Of a stretch of DNA of 64,000 nucleotides, positions 1 through 9,832 are shown in pieces; the first letter of the stretch is position 1; the number at the start of each line of letters is the position of its first letter. A program made the position numbers and the translations under genes. The stretch covers positions 62,001-126,000 of the forward strand of contig JAJTBZ010000097.1 in NCBI GenBank assembly GCA_021286645.1, read 5' to 3'. The stretch comes from Ignavibacteria bacterium (GTDB lineage Bacteria; Bacteroidota; Ignavibacteria; Ignavibacteriales; Ignavibacteriaceae). A model generated the notes under the pieces. That model was not told the origin of the DNA. It searched no databases and was given only the letters and a program-made list of their open reading frames with translations.

Positions 1-2
1 AG

Positions 3-1778
3 AACTATTCATATAACGCTCGTTTAAGCCAGAGTCTCTCGAATAGCGCAGCCTGGAACCTTAACTTAGGTTACACTTTATTCAACCGTAAACGCGGTGA
101 TGGTGTTTTCTTTGATAATATTGATGCTTATGGCGATACAATTGCCAATAAAGCATTGACCTTACAGGGCAGTTATGTTGGTCAGGACGCAAATAAGTTA
201 TTCTTTGCTCATGGTTCAACCTATAGCTCAGGCTTCTATGAAAGAACCAGAAACTCTAAATTATCTGCTGATTTCGATTTTACGAATCAGTTCGGTAAAC
301 ATCTGGTAGAATTTGGTGCCGGCGTTGCTTATCATACAATTCGTTATTATTTAATGAATCCCGCCAGAGCGGTTGCAATTGATAATGCCGGTCCGAACAG
401 TAAATCATTGTTAGTCCGTTCTGCTTTAGCATTACCTACCATGATAGGTTTTGACGCTACCGGACAGACCATGACAGATTCAGACGTTGATCAATTTATC
501 TCTACAGATACCTATACCATGCAGGCTGCACCAAAGCATCCGCTGGTTGGTTATGGCTATATTCAGGATAAATATGAATTAAATGACCTCGTTATTAACG
601 TTGGTTTACGTTTCGACTATTTTGCTTCAAAAGCAGATGTATTGAAAAATGAATCAATGCCGATTTACGGTGGTTTAGATTCTACCCGTCTTGATAAAGG
701 CGATTTGAAAATTAAAGATCCCGAAGTGCACTTCTCACCACGTATTGGTGTTGGTTTCCCTGTTACCACCTCAACAGTATTCCATGCTATGTATGGCCGG
801 TTCATTCAGGAACCTTCGTTACAGGATATCTACACGAATTACGATGCTTTGAAGGGTTTCGAAACTGCCGGATCGCAGTTACAGGGTGTTAACACCGGTA
901 ACTTGAGCAGTGAAGTTACAACACAGTATGAAATCGGTTTCAGACAGTTAATTGCAAACGGCTCGGGAATGATTAACTTAACCGCGTTCTATAAAAATAC
1001 TGTTGGTTTAGTAAATGACGATAACATTTTCTGGTATACCATGCCGGGTAGTGCCCGCGGCCAGTCATACGGCCCGGAAAACACTGACTTTGGTACAGTA
1101 AAAGGTATTGCGCTTGCATTAAGTGTAAACAAGATCAGTTATTTCTCGTTTAACTTAGACTATACGTATTCGTTAGCGGAAGGTACCGGTTCATCAACCA
1201 CATCTTCACAAACAGCTGCTTTCCGTAACTCATCGGGTGAAACACCAAAAGTAATTGCTCCGCTGGATTTCGATCAGCGTCATACCGGTGTGTTAAACAT
1301 CGATTTCACGATTCCTGAAAATGAAAATAACTCAATTTTACGTGCAATCTCTGCAAACCTGATATTCTCGTTCCAGAGCGGTCGCCCGTATACTCCGTTA
1401 CTTCAACAGGATATTACCCCTGGTGGCGCGAGCAACCTGGGTGAAACAAAAGGATATGTAAACTCTTCATATATGCCAGGTTCTTCACGTATCGATCTTC
1501 GTGTAGAGAAACGCATCTTTGCAGATAACTTTACTATTACTCCTTATGTAGTAGTTGAAAACCTGTTAAACAGTGAAAATATTGTTAACGTATTCCGTTC
1601 TACCGGAAGCGCGACAACAACAGGCTATCTGAATACAACAGAAGGTGCCGCTAAGGCAGCAAGTAATCCGAACTATGCTTCCGATTATATGGCTTTAGAG
1701 CACACGCCAATAAATTTTGGTATTCCCCGTTTAATTAAACTGGGTATCAAAGTTAATTTCACCGGCAGCTCAATGTAA
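3..1778 (+). CDS. TonB-dependent receptor, C-terminal part (5' truncated by window edge)
   Basis: The frame is open from base 3 with no stop, so the gene begins outside the window; the TTG at 156 is only an internal codon. About 591 residues are visible. Alternating polar and aromatic stretches with many Tyr/Phe/Asn strand ends, and a YEIGFRQ-type strand followed by a Tyr-rich barrel repeat, are typical of the beta-barrel of outer-membrane TonB-dependent receptors. The plug domain and signal peptide would lie upstream. The chain ends in an aromatic-poor strand (LGIKVNFTGSSM). A large secreted protein and a PorV-like protein follow directly, a layout in which receptor, cargo and export factor may work together (inference). 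The transported substrate cannot be told. Confidence 0.85.
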   Translation, partial: NYSYNARLSQSLSNSAAWNLNLGYTLFNRKRGDGVFFDNIDAYGDTIANKALTLQGSYVGQDANKLFFAHGSTYSSGFYERTRNSKLSADFDFTNQFGKHLVEFGAGVAYHTIRYYLMNPARAVAIDNAGPNSKSLLVRSALALPTMIGFDATGQTMTDSDVDQFISTDTYTMQAAPKHPLVGYGYIQDKYELNDLVINVGLRFDYFASKADVLKNESMPIYGGLDSTRLDKGDLKIKDPEVHFSPRIGVGFPVTTSTVFHAMYGRFIQEPSLQDIYTNYDALKGFETAGSQLQGVNTGNLSSEVTTQYEIGFRQLIANGSGMINLTAFYKNTVGLVNDDNIFWYTMPGSARGQSYGPENTDFGTVKGIALALSVNKISYFSFNLDYTYSLAEGTGSSTTSSQTAAFRNSSGETPKVIAPLDFDQRHTGVLNIDFTIPENENNSILRAISANLIFSFQSGRPYTPLLQQDITPGGASNLGETKGYVNSSYMPGSSRIDLRVEKRIFADNFTITPYVVVENLLNSENIVNVFRSTGSATTTGYLNTTEGAAKAASNPNYASDYMALEHTPINFGIPRLIKLGIKVNFTGSSM

Positions 1779-1808
1779 TATTAACTGCATAAGAAGGAAC
1801 GATTTTAT

Positions 1809-4800
1809 ATGAAAAAAACACAATTAATAACAAAATCAACACTCCTGTTGGTGCTGGGCTTGTTTTTTGTTCTGGTCTTTGTAACCTCACGCGTTCTGGC
1901 AGAAGGTGATAAATCGAAGACTGTACCAAACAGCCTGCTAAAAACTAATACAACAGGTTCTGTTTTTACATTTGACATTAATAACATGGTTCTTCCCCTG
2001 GATAATAAAGGCGTTATCGCTGAACTTGACCTTGGTGATGGTAAAAAAGGTGCAAAGTATCAGGGTATCGTTTTCTTATTCTCCGGAGGATTTTTCCTTT
2101 CTGGTTATTCCAATGGCGAATTATTCGCGAACGGTGTTATGGGTGCTTCGTTAGTTAACGACTATGTACCCGGACCGGTTGGTTCAAACAGATTTGATAC
2201 AAAGAATGTTATTTATACTGTGTCATCTTTAGATAAACAAGGAAGCGATGCATATAAGGATTGGGCAACTGCCGTAAGCCTTGGCGCAGACTTTGTTGAC
2301 TTAAATGGTGATGGAGTATATGACCCGAATATTGACAAACCAGACGTTTTAGGTGACGTAACCGCATGGTGCGTATATAACGATGGTTTAGAAAAATCGA
2401 AACGCCGTTATACCGACGTTGATCCTAAAGGTATTGAAGTTGCTCAAACTGTATTCGCGTTCAAATCGAAGAGTACAATTGGTAACATGGTTTTCGTACG
2501 CTATCGTGTAACCTACAAAGGCCTCGATGCTACAAGTCCCGATAAATTAGATTCAGTCTATTTCTCGGTAGCAGTAGATCCTGATTTAGGAAACTATGCA
2601 GATGACCTGGTAGGTTGCGATACTACAATCAGCGCGGGTTTTGTGTATAACAATGGTCCGGATGCTATGTTTGGCGCCAATGCGCCCTGCTTCCTAATGG
2701 ACTTCTTCCAGGGCCCGATTGTTTATCTTCCCGGCGAAACATTCGTAGATAACAACAACAATGGCATTTTCGATGCTGGTGATACACCAATCGATACCGC
2801 TCATAATAACAGGGGCCGTTTAAAAGGTCAGTTATTATTACCGGGTGCTAAAAATTTACCGATGACTTCGTTTACCGAATATATGCAGAGCCACCCGACC
2901 CATGGCGACCCGAACACCCGTTTTGAAGTTCGCAATTATCAGATTGGTGGTTTAGGAAAATTAGGTGATCCTGTTAACCCATGTACATGGACATTTGGTA
3001 ATGGTTCAACATTATCAAATTGTGCTCAGATCAATCCGAAATTTATGTATTCAGGCGATCCTGTTGCAGGTACCGGCTGGATTAATAATAACCCGATCGA
3101 TCAGCGTATGATGGCAAACACCGGAACATTTACTTTATGGAAAAACAAACCAATTGATATCGTAGCTGCTTATGTTATCGGTCAGGATGCAGCAACCTCG
3201 TTAAAGAGTGTTAACGTTGCAAAGAAGAACGATATCATTGCCCAGAAAATTTTCGATAACAATTTCCCGTCAGTACCTCCTCCACCATCAGTGGAATATT
3301 CGGTTAAAACGGGTGCAGATTTTATCGATATTTCATGGCCGACCAGCGCGCAGGTTTCCTATAAGCAGATCGACTCGATCATGAGTGTTGAAAAACGCTT
3401 CCAGGGATACCAAATAAACGCTTATAGAATGAATAACACCAATGATCAGATTAGCGGTGTTACAAATAAAACTGAAGTAGGTCACTGGGCAATTAATAAT
3501 GCAGTAAAGAATCTGTATTCATTAAAGTCAGATGGCGGTATTACATTGACCTTACCTACTGCTGATGCTGATTACCTGTTAGACTCAGTAACATATGCAA
3601 CTCCTTCAACAGGATTCCTGCATTGCAAAATTACTCGCGATCCTTTCAGCACATCACAGTCTCCGCTGCCGTTAATTAAGGGTAGAACATACTACTTCTC
3701 GATAACGACACAGACACTGAATCATTTTGTTGATCCGAAAACAAAGAAAGCTACAATTGTAAACCGTACGACAAAGACTTATGGTCCTGCCGGAGATTAT
3801 GTTGATTCAACAGGTTCTGCTTATGAAGAATTTGTTACCAACCTGATCCCAGTTGTGTTCGGTAACGATATGTATGCACCTTCTGTAGCGAGTGCTACGG
3901 CAACACCTTCATCAGCAAATACTTCAACTGGTGATGTACGCTTTATTGTTCAGGATGCAACAAAATTAACAGGCGATACATATTCAGTTTCGTTTGAAAA
4001 AATTGCAAATTCTTCACCATATAATGCAAAATGGACATTGCAGAATGTAACAAAGAATAAAGTTCTTACTACCTCGACAGATTATAACTTCAACTTGAAT
4101 GATTATTCAGGTTTAGCTTATGACGGTTTATTGGTACGTGTTAAGAGCCTTACTTTGGGAGCAAAAGATTTTGCAAGCGCAGATTATAAATCTGTTAACA
4201 AGAAATGGTTCCAGGATTTTGATGGTACCGCAACCGGTTTGTTCTATGCCGGTAATGATAACACGACACCGACAATGAGCACGGAAATGGCTAAATTCTC
4301 TACATATACGACTTTTGATAAAGCTCGTAATATTGAAGTTCGGTTTGGCGATTCATCGTATGCTTACCGGTATTTGCACGGAATGCGCGGAACCAGCGTA
4401 TTGGTTCGTAAAAAAGCTGCGTTATATGCCGAGGATATTACTGTAGCAGATACAACAAAGAACGGTGCTATTGGCAAGTTCGGAGTTGGCTTTGTAAAAG
4501 TACCTTTCTCTGTATGGGTATATGATACTTTGGCTGGTGATAAACGCCAGGTAGCAGTTGCATTTATGGAACGTAATAAATTAAGCGACTTTAATTACAT
4601 GGGTAATCCTGATGGTAACTGGGATCCGGGTAAAAACATGAAGTCTGGCGAATTTATTATTGCATTTGATGCTCCTTATGATGCAACCGGAAATCAATCA
4701 TTATTTACCGGAAAATTCCTTGATTCAACCGGTAAATTTGTTCAGGTTGACGCTGATTTATTGCAAGGGTACACGGTGCCGGCAGCAGTTCGCGACTCAT

Positions 4801-5348
4801 CGAACCTGAAAGTTATTGCTAAATCGCCATTATTTAATGCATTGTGGGTAATTGGAATGATTCATGATACTGCGAACCATACATTTACCAGCGGTGACGT
4901 ATTGAAAGCACAAATCTCAGCGCATCCATATACTTCGAAAGATGTATTTTCATATACGACGCGTGTGGGTGGCTCTTTAACAGATGGTGAACAAAAATCG
5001 ATCTTTGATAAAGTTACGGTATTCCCGAATCCGTTGTTTGCATACAACCCGTATACCGGTTTAGATCCGACTAATAACCCTGATGATCCGTTTGTAACAT
5101 TTGGTAACTTACCGAAGGACGTTACAATTAAGATATTCTCATTATCAGGCCAGTTGGTACGTACATTACATTCAGATGGCACTCCATTCCTTAAGTGGGA
5201 TTTAACAAACGAAGCACACGGCAGAAGTGTTCGTGGTTTACGCGTAGCTTCGGGTGTTTATATCGCGATTGTCAGCTCGCCTCAATACGGCGATAAGATA
5301 CTGAAGTTCTCGGTTATCATGCCTCAGAAGCAGATACCAAGATACTAA
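1809..5348 (+). CDS. Large secreted protein with calcium-loop-like motifs and C-terminal sorting-like domain
   Basis: An 1179-residue protein that starts with a signal peptide (basic MKK, then a hydrophobic stretch to about residue 30, VLAEG). Asp/Asn-rich loops at about residues 164-172 (DLNGDGVYD) and 313-329 (DNNNNGIFDAGD) resemble EF-hand or thrombospondin-3 type calcium loops. The middle looks like beta-sandwich, Fn3-like modules. The last 90 residues (VFPNP..., IKIFSLSGQLVRTL, SGVYIAIV) match the FlgD/type IX sorting-domain fold, though the NPFNP core is degenerate and the tail is extended. An AGAAGGAA ribosome site lies before the ATG. It sits 30 bp behind the TonB receptor and before a PorV-like gene. 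Export to the cell surface is inferred; the function is unknown. Confidence 0.75.
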   Translation: MKKTQLITKSTLLLVLGLFFVLVFVTSRVLAEGDKSKTVPNSLLKTNTTGSVFTFDINNMVLPLDNKGVIAELDLGDGKKGAKYQGIVFLFSGGFFLSGYSNGELFANGVMGASLVNDYVPGPVGSNRFDTKNVIYTVSSLDKQGSDAYKDWATAVSLGADFVDLNGDGVYDPNIDKPDVLGDVTAWCVYNDGLEKSKRRYTDVDPKGIEVAQTVFAFKSKSTIGNMVFVRYRVTYKGLDATSPDKLDSVYFSVAVDPDLGNYADDLVGCDTTISAGFVYNNGPDAMFGANAPCFLMDFFQGPIVYLPGETFVDNNNNGIFDAGDTPIDTAHNNRGRLKGQLLLPGAKNLPMTSFTEYMQSHPTHGDPNTRFEVRNYQIGGLGKLGDPVNPCTWTFGNGSTLSNCAQINPKFMYSGDPVAGTGWINNNPIDQRMMANTGTFTLWKNKPIDIVAAYVIGQDAATSLKSVNVAKKNDIIAQKIFDNNFPSVPPPPSVEYSVKTGADFIDISWPTSAQVSYKQIDSIMSVEKRFQGYQINAYRMNNTNDQISGVTNKTEVGHWAINNAVKNLYSLKSDGGITLTLPTADADYLLDSVTYATPSTGFLHCKITRDPFSTSQSPLPLIKGRTYYFSITTQTLNHFVDPKTKKATIVNRTTKTYGPAGDYVDSTGSAYEEFVTNLIPVVFGNDMYAPSVASATATPSSANTSTGDVRFIVQDATKLTGDTYSVSFEKIANSSPYNAKWTLQNVTKNKVLTTSTDYNFNLNDYSGLAYDGLLVRVKSLTLGAKDFASADYKSVNKKWFQDFDGTATGLFYAGNDNTTPTMSTEMAKFSTYTTFDKARNIEVRFGDSSYAYRYLHGMRGTSVLVRKKAALYAEDITVADTTKNGAIGKFGVGFVKVPFSVWVYDTLAGDKRQVAVAFMERNKLSDFNYMGNPDGNWDPGKNMKSGEFIIAFDAPYDATGNQSLFTGKFLDSTGKFVQVDADLLQGYTVPAAVRDSSNLKVIAKSPLFNALWVIGMIHDTANHTFTSGDVLKAQISAHPYTSKDVFSYTTRVGGSLTDGEQKSIFDKVTVFPNPLFAYNPYTGLDPTNNPDDPFVTFGNLPKDVTIKIFSLSGQLVRTLHSDGTPFLKWDLTNEAHGRSVRGLRVASGVYIAIVSSPQYGDKILKFSVIMPQKQIPRY

Positions 5349-5413
5349 ACAATTGTGAATCTGAAAGTGATTGAATAATCGCTTTACACTTAAAGAAAAA
5401 GGAGTTGTTTTAC

Positions 5414-6427
5414 ATGAAAAAAATATTAATTCTTCTGGTTACAATCGCGACCTTAGCGTTTGCCGGTGATGTATCCCGTAAGGGTACAACGGGGGCTGAG
5501 CAGTTGCTGATCCCTGTAGGTGCCCGGAGTATAGCTACCGCGGGTGCGTTCCTGTCTAATGTAACTGGTGTTGAAGCAATTTACTATAACCCCGCAGGAC
5601 TTGATGTTGCTAAACGGACGGAAGCAATCTTTTCCTTCATGTCTTATATAGCAGATATTAACGTTTCCTATTTCGCTGCTGGTACCCACCTTGGCGATTT
5701 TGGTAGCGTTGCATTAAGTTATAAGGGTTTCGATTTTGGAGATATTCCGGTAACTACAAATGATGCTCCTGATGGTACAGGTGCAACATATACGCCGGGA
5801 TTCTTTACCATGGGTCTTACCTATTCGAAAATCATTACTGATCGTGTAACCGCTGGTGTTACCATCAATATGATTCACGAAGGTATTATGAATACATCGG
5901 CTAACGGTGTAGCTGCAGACTTTGGTGTTCAATATCGTTTCCCTGAACATTTATCTCTCGGTGTTGCAGTGAAGAACATCGGTTCTAACATGCGTTATTC
6001 TGGTCAGGATTTACAACAGAAAACTAGCGTACCGAATGCAAACATCAATTCTAAGTTAGCTTCTTTCGAAGCTGTTACTGAAGATTTTGAAATACCCAGT
6101 TATTTCGAAATGAGCGTTGCCTATGACATGAATCTTGATGAAGATAATGGCGTATTGGTTGGCTCAACTTTCAGAAACAATAACTCGATGGAAGATCAAC
6201 TGAAAGTTGGTTTGGAATATGGTTTCAAGAAAATGTTCTTTGTAAGAGCAGGCTATGATATGCTTACAACGAACAATTCCGAGTCAATTTATGGTTTATG
6301 TCTTGGTGCCGGGTTCCAGTATACTTTATCTGAAGGCATGCAGATATCTCTCGATTATGCATACCGCCAGGTAAAAAACTTCCCGAAAGACAACCATGTA
6401 TTCACTTTGAAACTTGGTCTTGACTAA
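5414..6427 (+). CDS. PorV/PorQ-like outer-membrane protein
   Basis: A 337-residue protein. I chose the ATG at 5414 because AAAAAGGAG ends at 5404, nine bases upstream, and because it gives a clean signal peptide (MKKILILLVTIATLAFAG). The TTG at 5405 would only add MFY. After the signal peptide comes the motif of the PorV/UPF0164 family: a Gly/Ala-rich segment (VGARSIATAGAFLS) then YYNPAGL near residue 55, followed by barrel strands. In type IX secretion PorV is an outer-membrane shuttle that receives cargo from the translocon. Its position after a secreted protein supports an export role for that neighbour. A perfect terminator follows. Confidence 0.8.
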   Translation: MKKILILLVTIATLAFAGDVSRKGTTGAEQLLIPVGARSIATAGAFLSNVTGVEAIYYNPAGLDVAKRTEAIFSFMSYIADINVSYFAAGTHLGDFGSVALSYKGFDFGDIPVTTNDAPDGTGATYTPGFFTMGLTYSKIITDRVTAGVTINMIHEGIMNTSANGVAADFGVQYRFPEHLSLGVAVKNIGSNMRYSGQDLQQKTSVPNANINSKLASFEAVTEDFEIPSYFEMSVAYDMNLDEDNGVLVGSTFRNNNSMEDQLKVGLEYGFKKMFFVRAGYDMLTTNNSESIYGLCLGAGFQYTLSEGMQISLDYAYRQVKNFPKDNHVFTLKLGLD

Positions 6428-6436
6428 TCGATAGTT

Positions 6437-6466
6437 AAAGCGCCCCGGAAGGGGCGCTTTTTTTAT
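6437..6466 (+). terminator. Rho-independent terminator after the PorV-like gene
   Basis: A perfect 10-bp stem (AAAGCGCCCC, loop GGAA, GGGGCGCTTT) followed by a run of T. It starts ten bases after the stop codon and closes the receptor/cargo/PorV operon. Confidence 0.93.
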
Positions 6467-6540
6467 TTGTAGCGATCGTTTCTCATTGAAAATCTCTCCG
6501 GAATCAGCTAAATTTATATTCTTAGTAATAGGAAAAATAA

Positions 6541-7932
6541 ATGAAAAAAATTCTCTTCCTCCTTCTTTTATGTATAGTGCCGGCTATTGCTCAAACCAAA
6601 GAGTTTAAAGTTGACTTTGACTATGCCCGATTCCATTATACCGATTCAACATCATTGTTTGAAATTTATTATATGTTTTATCAGCAGTTGTTCACCCCCG
6701 TGCAATCAAACGGGAAAATGGTTATTCGTGGTGAACTAAACGTAATGATTAGAAAACTGGGTAGTATTGATACGGCAGTTAATAAGAAAATGCAATTTGT
6801 ATCACCTGTTAACGATTCGGTGCATAATACATTGGTTGGTTCTTTGGCGTATGCATTGGCTCCGGGAAAATATGTCTGTAAATTTACCGGGAGGGATATA
6901 TCCGTAGCCGATAGAATGCAAGTTTCTGATTTTGAAGTAACTATTCCGCCTGTGGAGAAAAAAAGACTTACCATTTCTGATATCGAAGTTTCGAATAAAA
7001 TTGTTAAATCGGAAGACACTGCATCGATTTTCTATAAAAATACTTTCGAAATTGTGCCGTATGCTGCATGTACTTTTGGAACAAATTTGCCGGTGGTTTA
7101 TTATTATTCCGAGCTATACAATTTGGATAAACTTACCGAAGGCGGATCCGAAATTTTAAAATATGAGTGCAAGCTGCAAAATGCTAATAATGTAGTAGTT
7201 GCAAATAAAACAAAGGTATATTCGCGTAAGAATGGTTCAGTTGTAGATGTTGGTACATTTAACGTAAATAAACTACCTACAGGTACATATACATTGGTTT
7301 TCTCGCTTTCCGATTCTTTAAGAAAAGTGAAAGTAATGAACAGTAAAAAAATATATGTGTATTCTCCCGGTGTAGTTGATTCGTTGGCTAATATTACCGC
7401 CGATGAGGCATACCTGGCATCAGAATTCGCTACATATTCTCAGGAAGAATGTGATGAATGTTTTCGGCAGTGCAAATATATTGCAACGGGCGGTGAAATA
7501 TCCCAGTGGAGTACGTTAAAGAACCTGGCTGCTCAAAGAAAATTCTTATTCCTCTTCTGGAATAACAGAGATGATAACAAGCAGACTCCTGAAAATGAAG
7601 CGAAGAACGAATATTTTCAGAGAGTGCAGGATGCAAACTCAAAATACTCATCATTCCGGAAGCCGGGTTGGCTCTCAGACCGTGGTCGAGTCTTGATAAA
7701 ATATGGCGATCCCAATGAAATTGAACGTTTCCCCAGCACCATTGATAAGAAGCCATATGAAATTTGGCACTATGATAATCTGCAAGGTGGTGTGATATTT
7801 ATATTCGCAGATCTTAATGGATTTTCTGAATATGAATTGATTCACTCCACAGCCCAAAGCGAACTTCGAGATGAAAATTGGGAGAGAAGAGTAGTACCGT
7901 TGAATATTAAGAATAGTAATGATGGTTATTAA
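6541..7932 (+). CDS. GWxTD domain-containing protein
   Basis: A 463-residue protein with signal peptide (MKKILFLLLLCIVPAIA) and AGGAAAAATAA ribosome site. The N-terminal part looks like beta-sandwich modules. At about residues 370-400 it has PGWLSDRGRVLIKYGDPNEI, the conserved core of the GWxTD domain (here GWLSD), followed by EIWHYD and a short strand-rich end. The GWxTD family is found in Ignavibacteria, Gemmatimonadetes and relatives, and its function is not established. The stop codon overlaps the start of the acyltransferase by one base, so the protein may serve envelope assembly (inference). Confidence 0.8.
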   Translation: MKKILFLLLLCIVPAIAQTKEFKVDFDYARFHYTDSTSLFEIYYMFYQQLFTPVQSNGKMVIRGELNVMIRKLGSIDTAVNKKMQFVSPVNDSVHNTLVGSLAYALAPGKYVCKFTGRDISVADRMQVSDFEVTIPPVEKKRLTISDIEVSNKIVKSEDTASIFYKNTFEIVPYAACTFGTNLPVVYYYSELYNLDKLTEGGSEILKYECKLQNANNVVVANKTKVYSRKNGSVVDVGTFNVNKLPTGTYTLVFSLSDSLRKVKVMNSKKIYVYSPGVVDSLANITADEAYLASEFATYSQEECDECFRQCKYIATGGEISQWSTLKNLAAQRKFLFLFWNNRDDNKQTPENEAKNEYFQRVQDANSKYSSFRKPGWLSDRGRVLIKYGDPNEIERFPSTIDKKPYEIWHYDNLQGGVIFIFADLNGFSEYELIHSTAQSELRDENWERRVVPLNIKNSNDGY

Positions 7933-8807
7933 TGGATTTGCAAAATAAACTTGAGTTTTTCCTTTTTCAGGTTTTTTCGCGGATTTTCTCAATATTAGGC
8001 CTCAGAGCTACCCGCTATCTCGGGAAAGCTCTGGGGGCTTTATTTTTTTATTGTATTCCTATCAGAAAAAAAGTGGTTATAAAAAACCTTAAGATCGCAT
8101 TTCCTGGCTATCCTTCTTCACAAATATCCCGGCTGGCACGTAAGAATTATGAGGCATTGGGAATGACTTTTGCCGAGATACTTTATTTACCGGCTCTAAC
8201 CAAAGAGCGCCTTGTAAAGGAAATGAAATTCCCGAATATAGAGGATGTGCGTAAAGTTTTGCAGAGAGGCAAGGGTCTGGTTATGATGACAGCCCACTTT
8301 GGTAACTGGGAGTACAGCGCGCTTTCTATGGGGTTACAACTTGGTAATGAACTGGCAGTTATTGTTAAAAACCAGAGAAACCCGTACGTTGACAAATGGA
8401 TGAATGACGTCCGCACCCGATGGGGGAACGCGATTGTTCCACTAGGTATTTCGATTAAAGAAATTATGCAGCGGTTGCGCGATAAAAAGCCCGTTGCGAT
8501 GGCCGCGGATCAACGGGGCCCCGAGGAAGGAATCCGTGTTCAGTTCTTTAATACACCCTCGGCAGTATTTACCGGTCCGGCCGCATTAGCCCTGAAATGC
8601 AATGCCCCGCTTATTATAGGGTTCCCGATTCGGTTACCGGACTATACCTACGAAATGAAGTTCTATGAAATCTCAATGGAAGGTTTGCCTGCCAATCAGA
8701 ATGATGCAGTGCAGGAATTAACACAGCGTCATACTACCATACTGGAAGATATTGTACGGAAATATCCCGATCAGTGGTTTTGGATGCATAACAGGTGGAA
8801 GTATTGA
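7932..8807 (+). CDS. Lipid A biosynthesis acyltransferase (LpxL/HtrB family)
   Basis: A 291-residue member of the late lipid A acyltransferase family, which moves secondary acyl chains onto lipid A precursors at the inner membrane. The catalytic HX4E motif is seen as AHFGNWE (His122, Glu127), preceded by a hydrophobic N-terminal anchor and followed by the ADQRGP and WFWMHNRW motifs of the family. The ATG overlaps the stop of the GWxTD gene by one base, and the heptosyltransferase gene overlaps its 3' end, so all three are probably co-transcribed. Which acyl chain or position is used cannot be told. Confidence 0.9.
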   Translation: MDLQNKLEFFLFQVFSRIFSILGLRATRYLGKALGALFFYCIPIRKKVVIKNLKIAFPGYPSSQISRLARKNYEALGMTFAEILYLPALTKERLVKEMKFPNIEDVRKVLQRGKGLVMMTAHFGNWEYSALSMGLQLGNELAVIVKNQRNPYVDKWMNDVRTRWGNAIVPLGISIKEIMQRLRDKKPVAMAADQRGPEEGIRVQFFNTPSAVFTGPAALALKCNAPLIIGFPIRLPDYTYEMKFYEISMEGLPANQNDAVQELTQRHTTILEDIVRKYPDQWFWMHNRWKY

Positions 8808-9832
8808 GCGACCGAATTCTGGTAATTCATACTTCGTTTCTCGGCGATGCAATACTCGCTCTGCCTTTTATTCAGGAATTAGCCAAAGTATATGCTGGTC
8901 ACGCGATTGATGTTATAACCTCGCCGCGAGGCAAAGATATATTTGCAGCCTCTCCTTATGTCACCCGTGTTCTTGTTTTGGATAAACGGGGAGAACACAG
9001 GTCCCTGTTAAAGTCCATAAAGTTTGCACGTGCATTGCGAAATGAAGGATATGGAAAAGTATATTCCTTGCACAGGTCTTTCCGTACAGCGTTGCTGGTG
9101 TGGGCTCTTAAGATACCGGTAAGCCTGGGATTCGATACTTCCGCGGCCGCGTTTGTTTATACACGTAAAGTTGCATATCACAAAAATTGGCATGAAGTAG
9201 CCAGGAATTTAGCCTTTCTTGATGAAACGAAATATGAAGAGAATTGGAAAATTCAGCCCGAGATTATTTCTGCGGGATTCCGTACATTGGTTGATGAAAT
9301 ATTATCGGGTTTGAATATTCAGCCCGGGTTCATTGCAATTGCTCCGGGATCGGTTTGGCAAACAAAGCGGTATCCACAAGAACATTTTCTTACATTGATC
9401 CGAAAATTTCAGACGAACGGATTTACCATTGTTCTGCTGGGAGGTAAAGATGAGGAAAAGACTTGCGATTGGCTTTCTGACCAGACGGATTGTGTTACCC
9501 TAGCAGGTAAATTGCCAATTGTAGCGGTTAAAGAATTGCTGGAGCGTGCTGCCTTACTGATAACAAACGACAGTGGTTTAACTCACTTGGGAATGTCAGC
9601 CGCATGCAGGGTTTTAACAATTTATTGTTCTACAATCCCGGAGTTTGGATTTTACCCGTATAGCCCCCATAGCGCTTATATAGGTAAAATTGATATTCCG
9701 TGTAAGCCTTGCGGAATTCATGGCCATAAAGCGTGTCCGGAGAAGCATTTCGCTTGTGGATATCAGTTGATGCCGGATGATGTTTATACCAGTGCGGAAG
9801 CATTGCTAAGAAAAGGAAATAATGGAAACTAA
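8804..9832 (+). CDS. Glycosyltransferase family 9 (heptosyltransferase, WaaF-like)
   Basis: A GT9 protein of about 342 residues. The N-terminus reads DRILVIHTSFLGDAILALPF, the first Rossmann strand of heptosyltransferases; the second half has IAIAPGSVWQTKRYP and ITNDSGLTHLGMSAA, the nucleotide-sugar binding motifs. I favour the TTG at 8804: it overlaps the stop of lpxL (TTGA), has AGGTGG five bases upstream, and matches the conserved start. A GTG at 8795 would add three residues. Cysteines near the end (CKPCGIHGHKACPEKHFAC) are the usual C-terminal cluster. The likely role is adding heptose or another sugar to the LPS core. Confidence 0.88.
   Translation: MSDRILVIHTSFLGDAILALPFIQELAKVYAGHAIDVITSPRGKDIFAASPYVTRVLVLDKRGEHRSLLKSIKFARALRNEGYGKVYSLHRSFRTALLVWALKIPVSLGFDTSAAAFVYTRKVAYHKNWHEVARNLAFLDETKYEENWKIQPEIISAGFRTLVDEILSGLNIQPGFIAIAPGSVWQTKRYPQEHFLTLIRKFQTNGFTIVLLGGKDEEKTCDWLSDQTDCVTLAGKLPIVAVKELLERAALLITNDSGLTHLGMSAACRVLTIYCSTIPEFGFYPYSPHSAYIGKIDIPCKPCGIHGHKACPEKHFACGYQLMPDDVYTSAEALLRKGNNGN

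Noticed and set aside
4862-5182. Antisense frame of 106 codons inside the large secreted protein gene
   Set aside because: The plus-strand gene has a signal peptide and sorting domain; the antisense frame is its shadow. The same holds for the many other antisense frames in the window.
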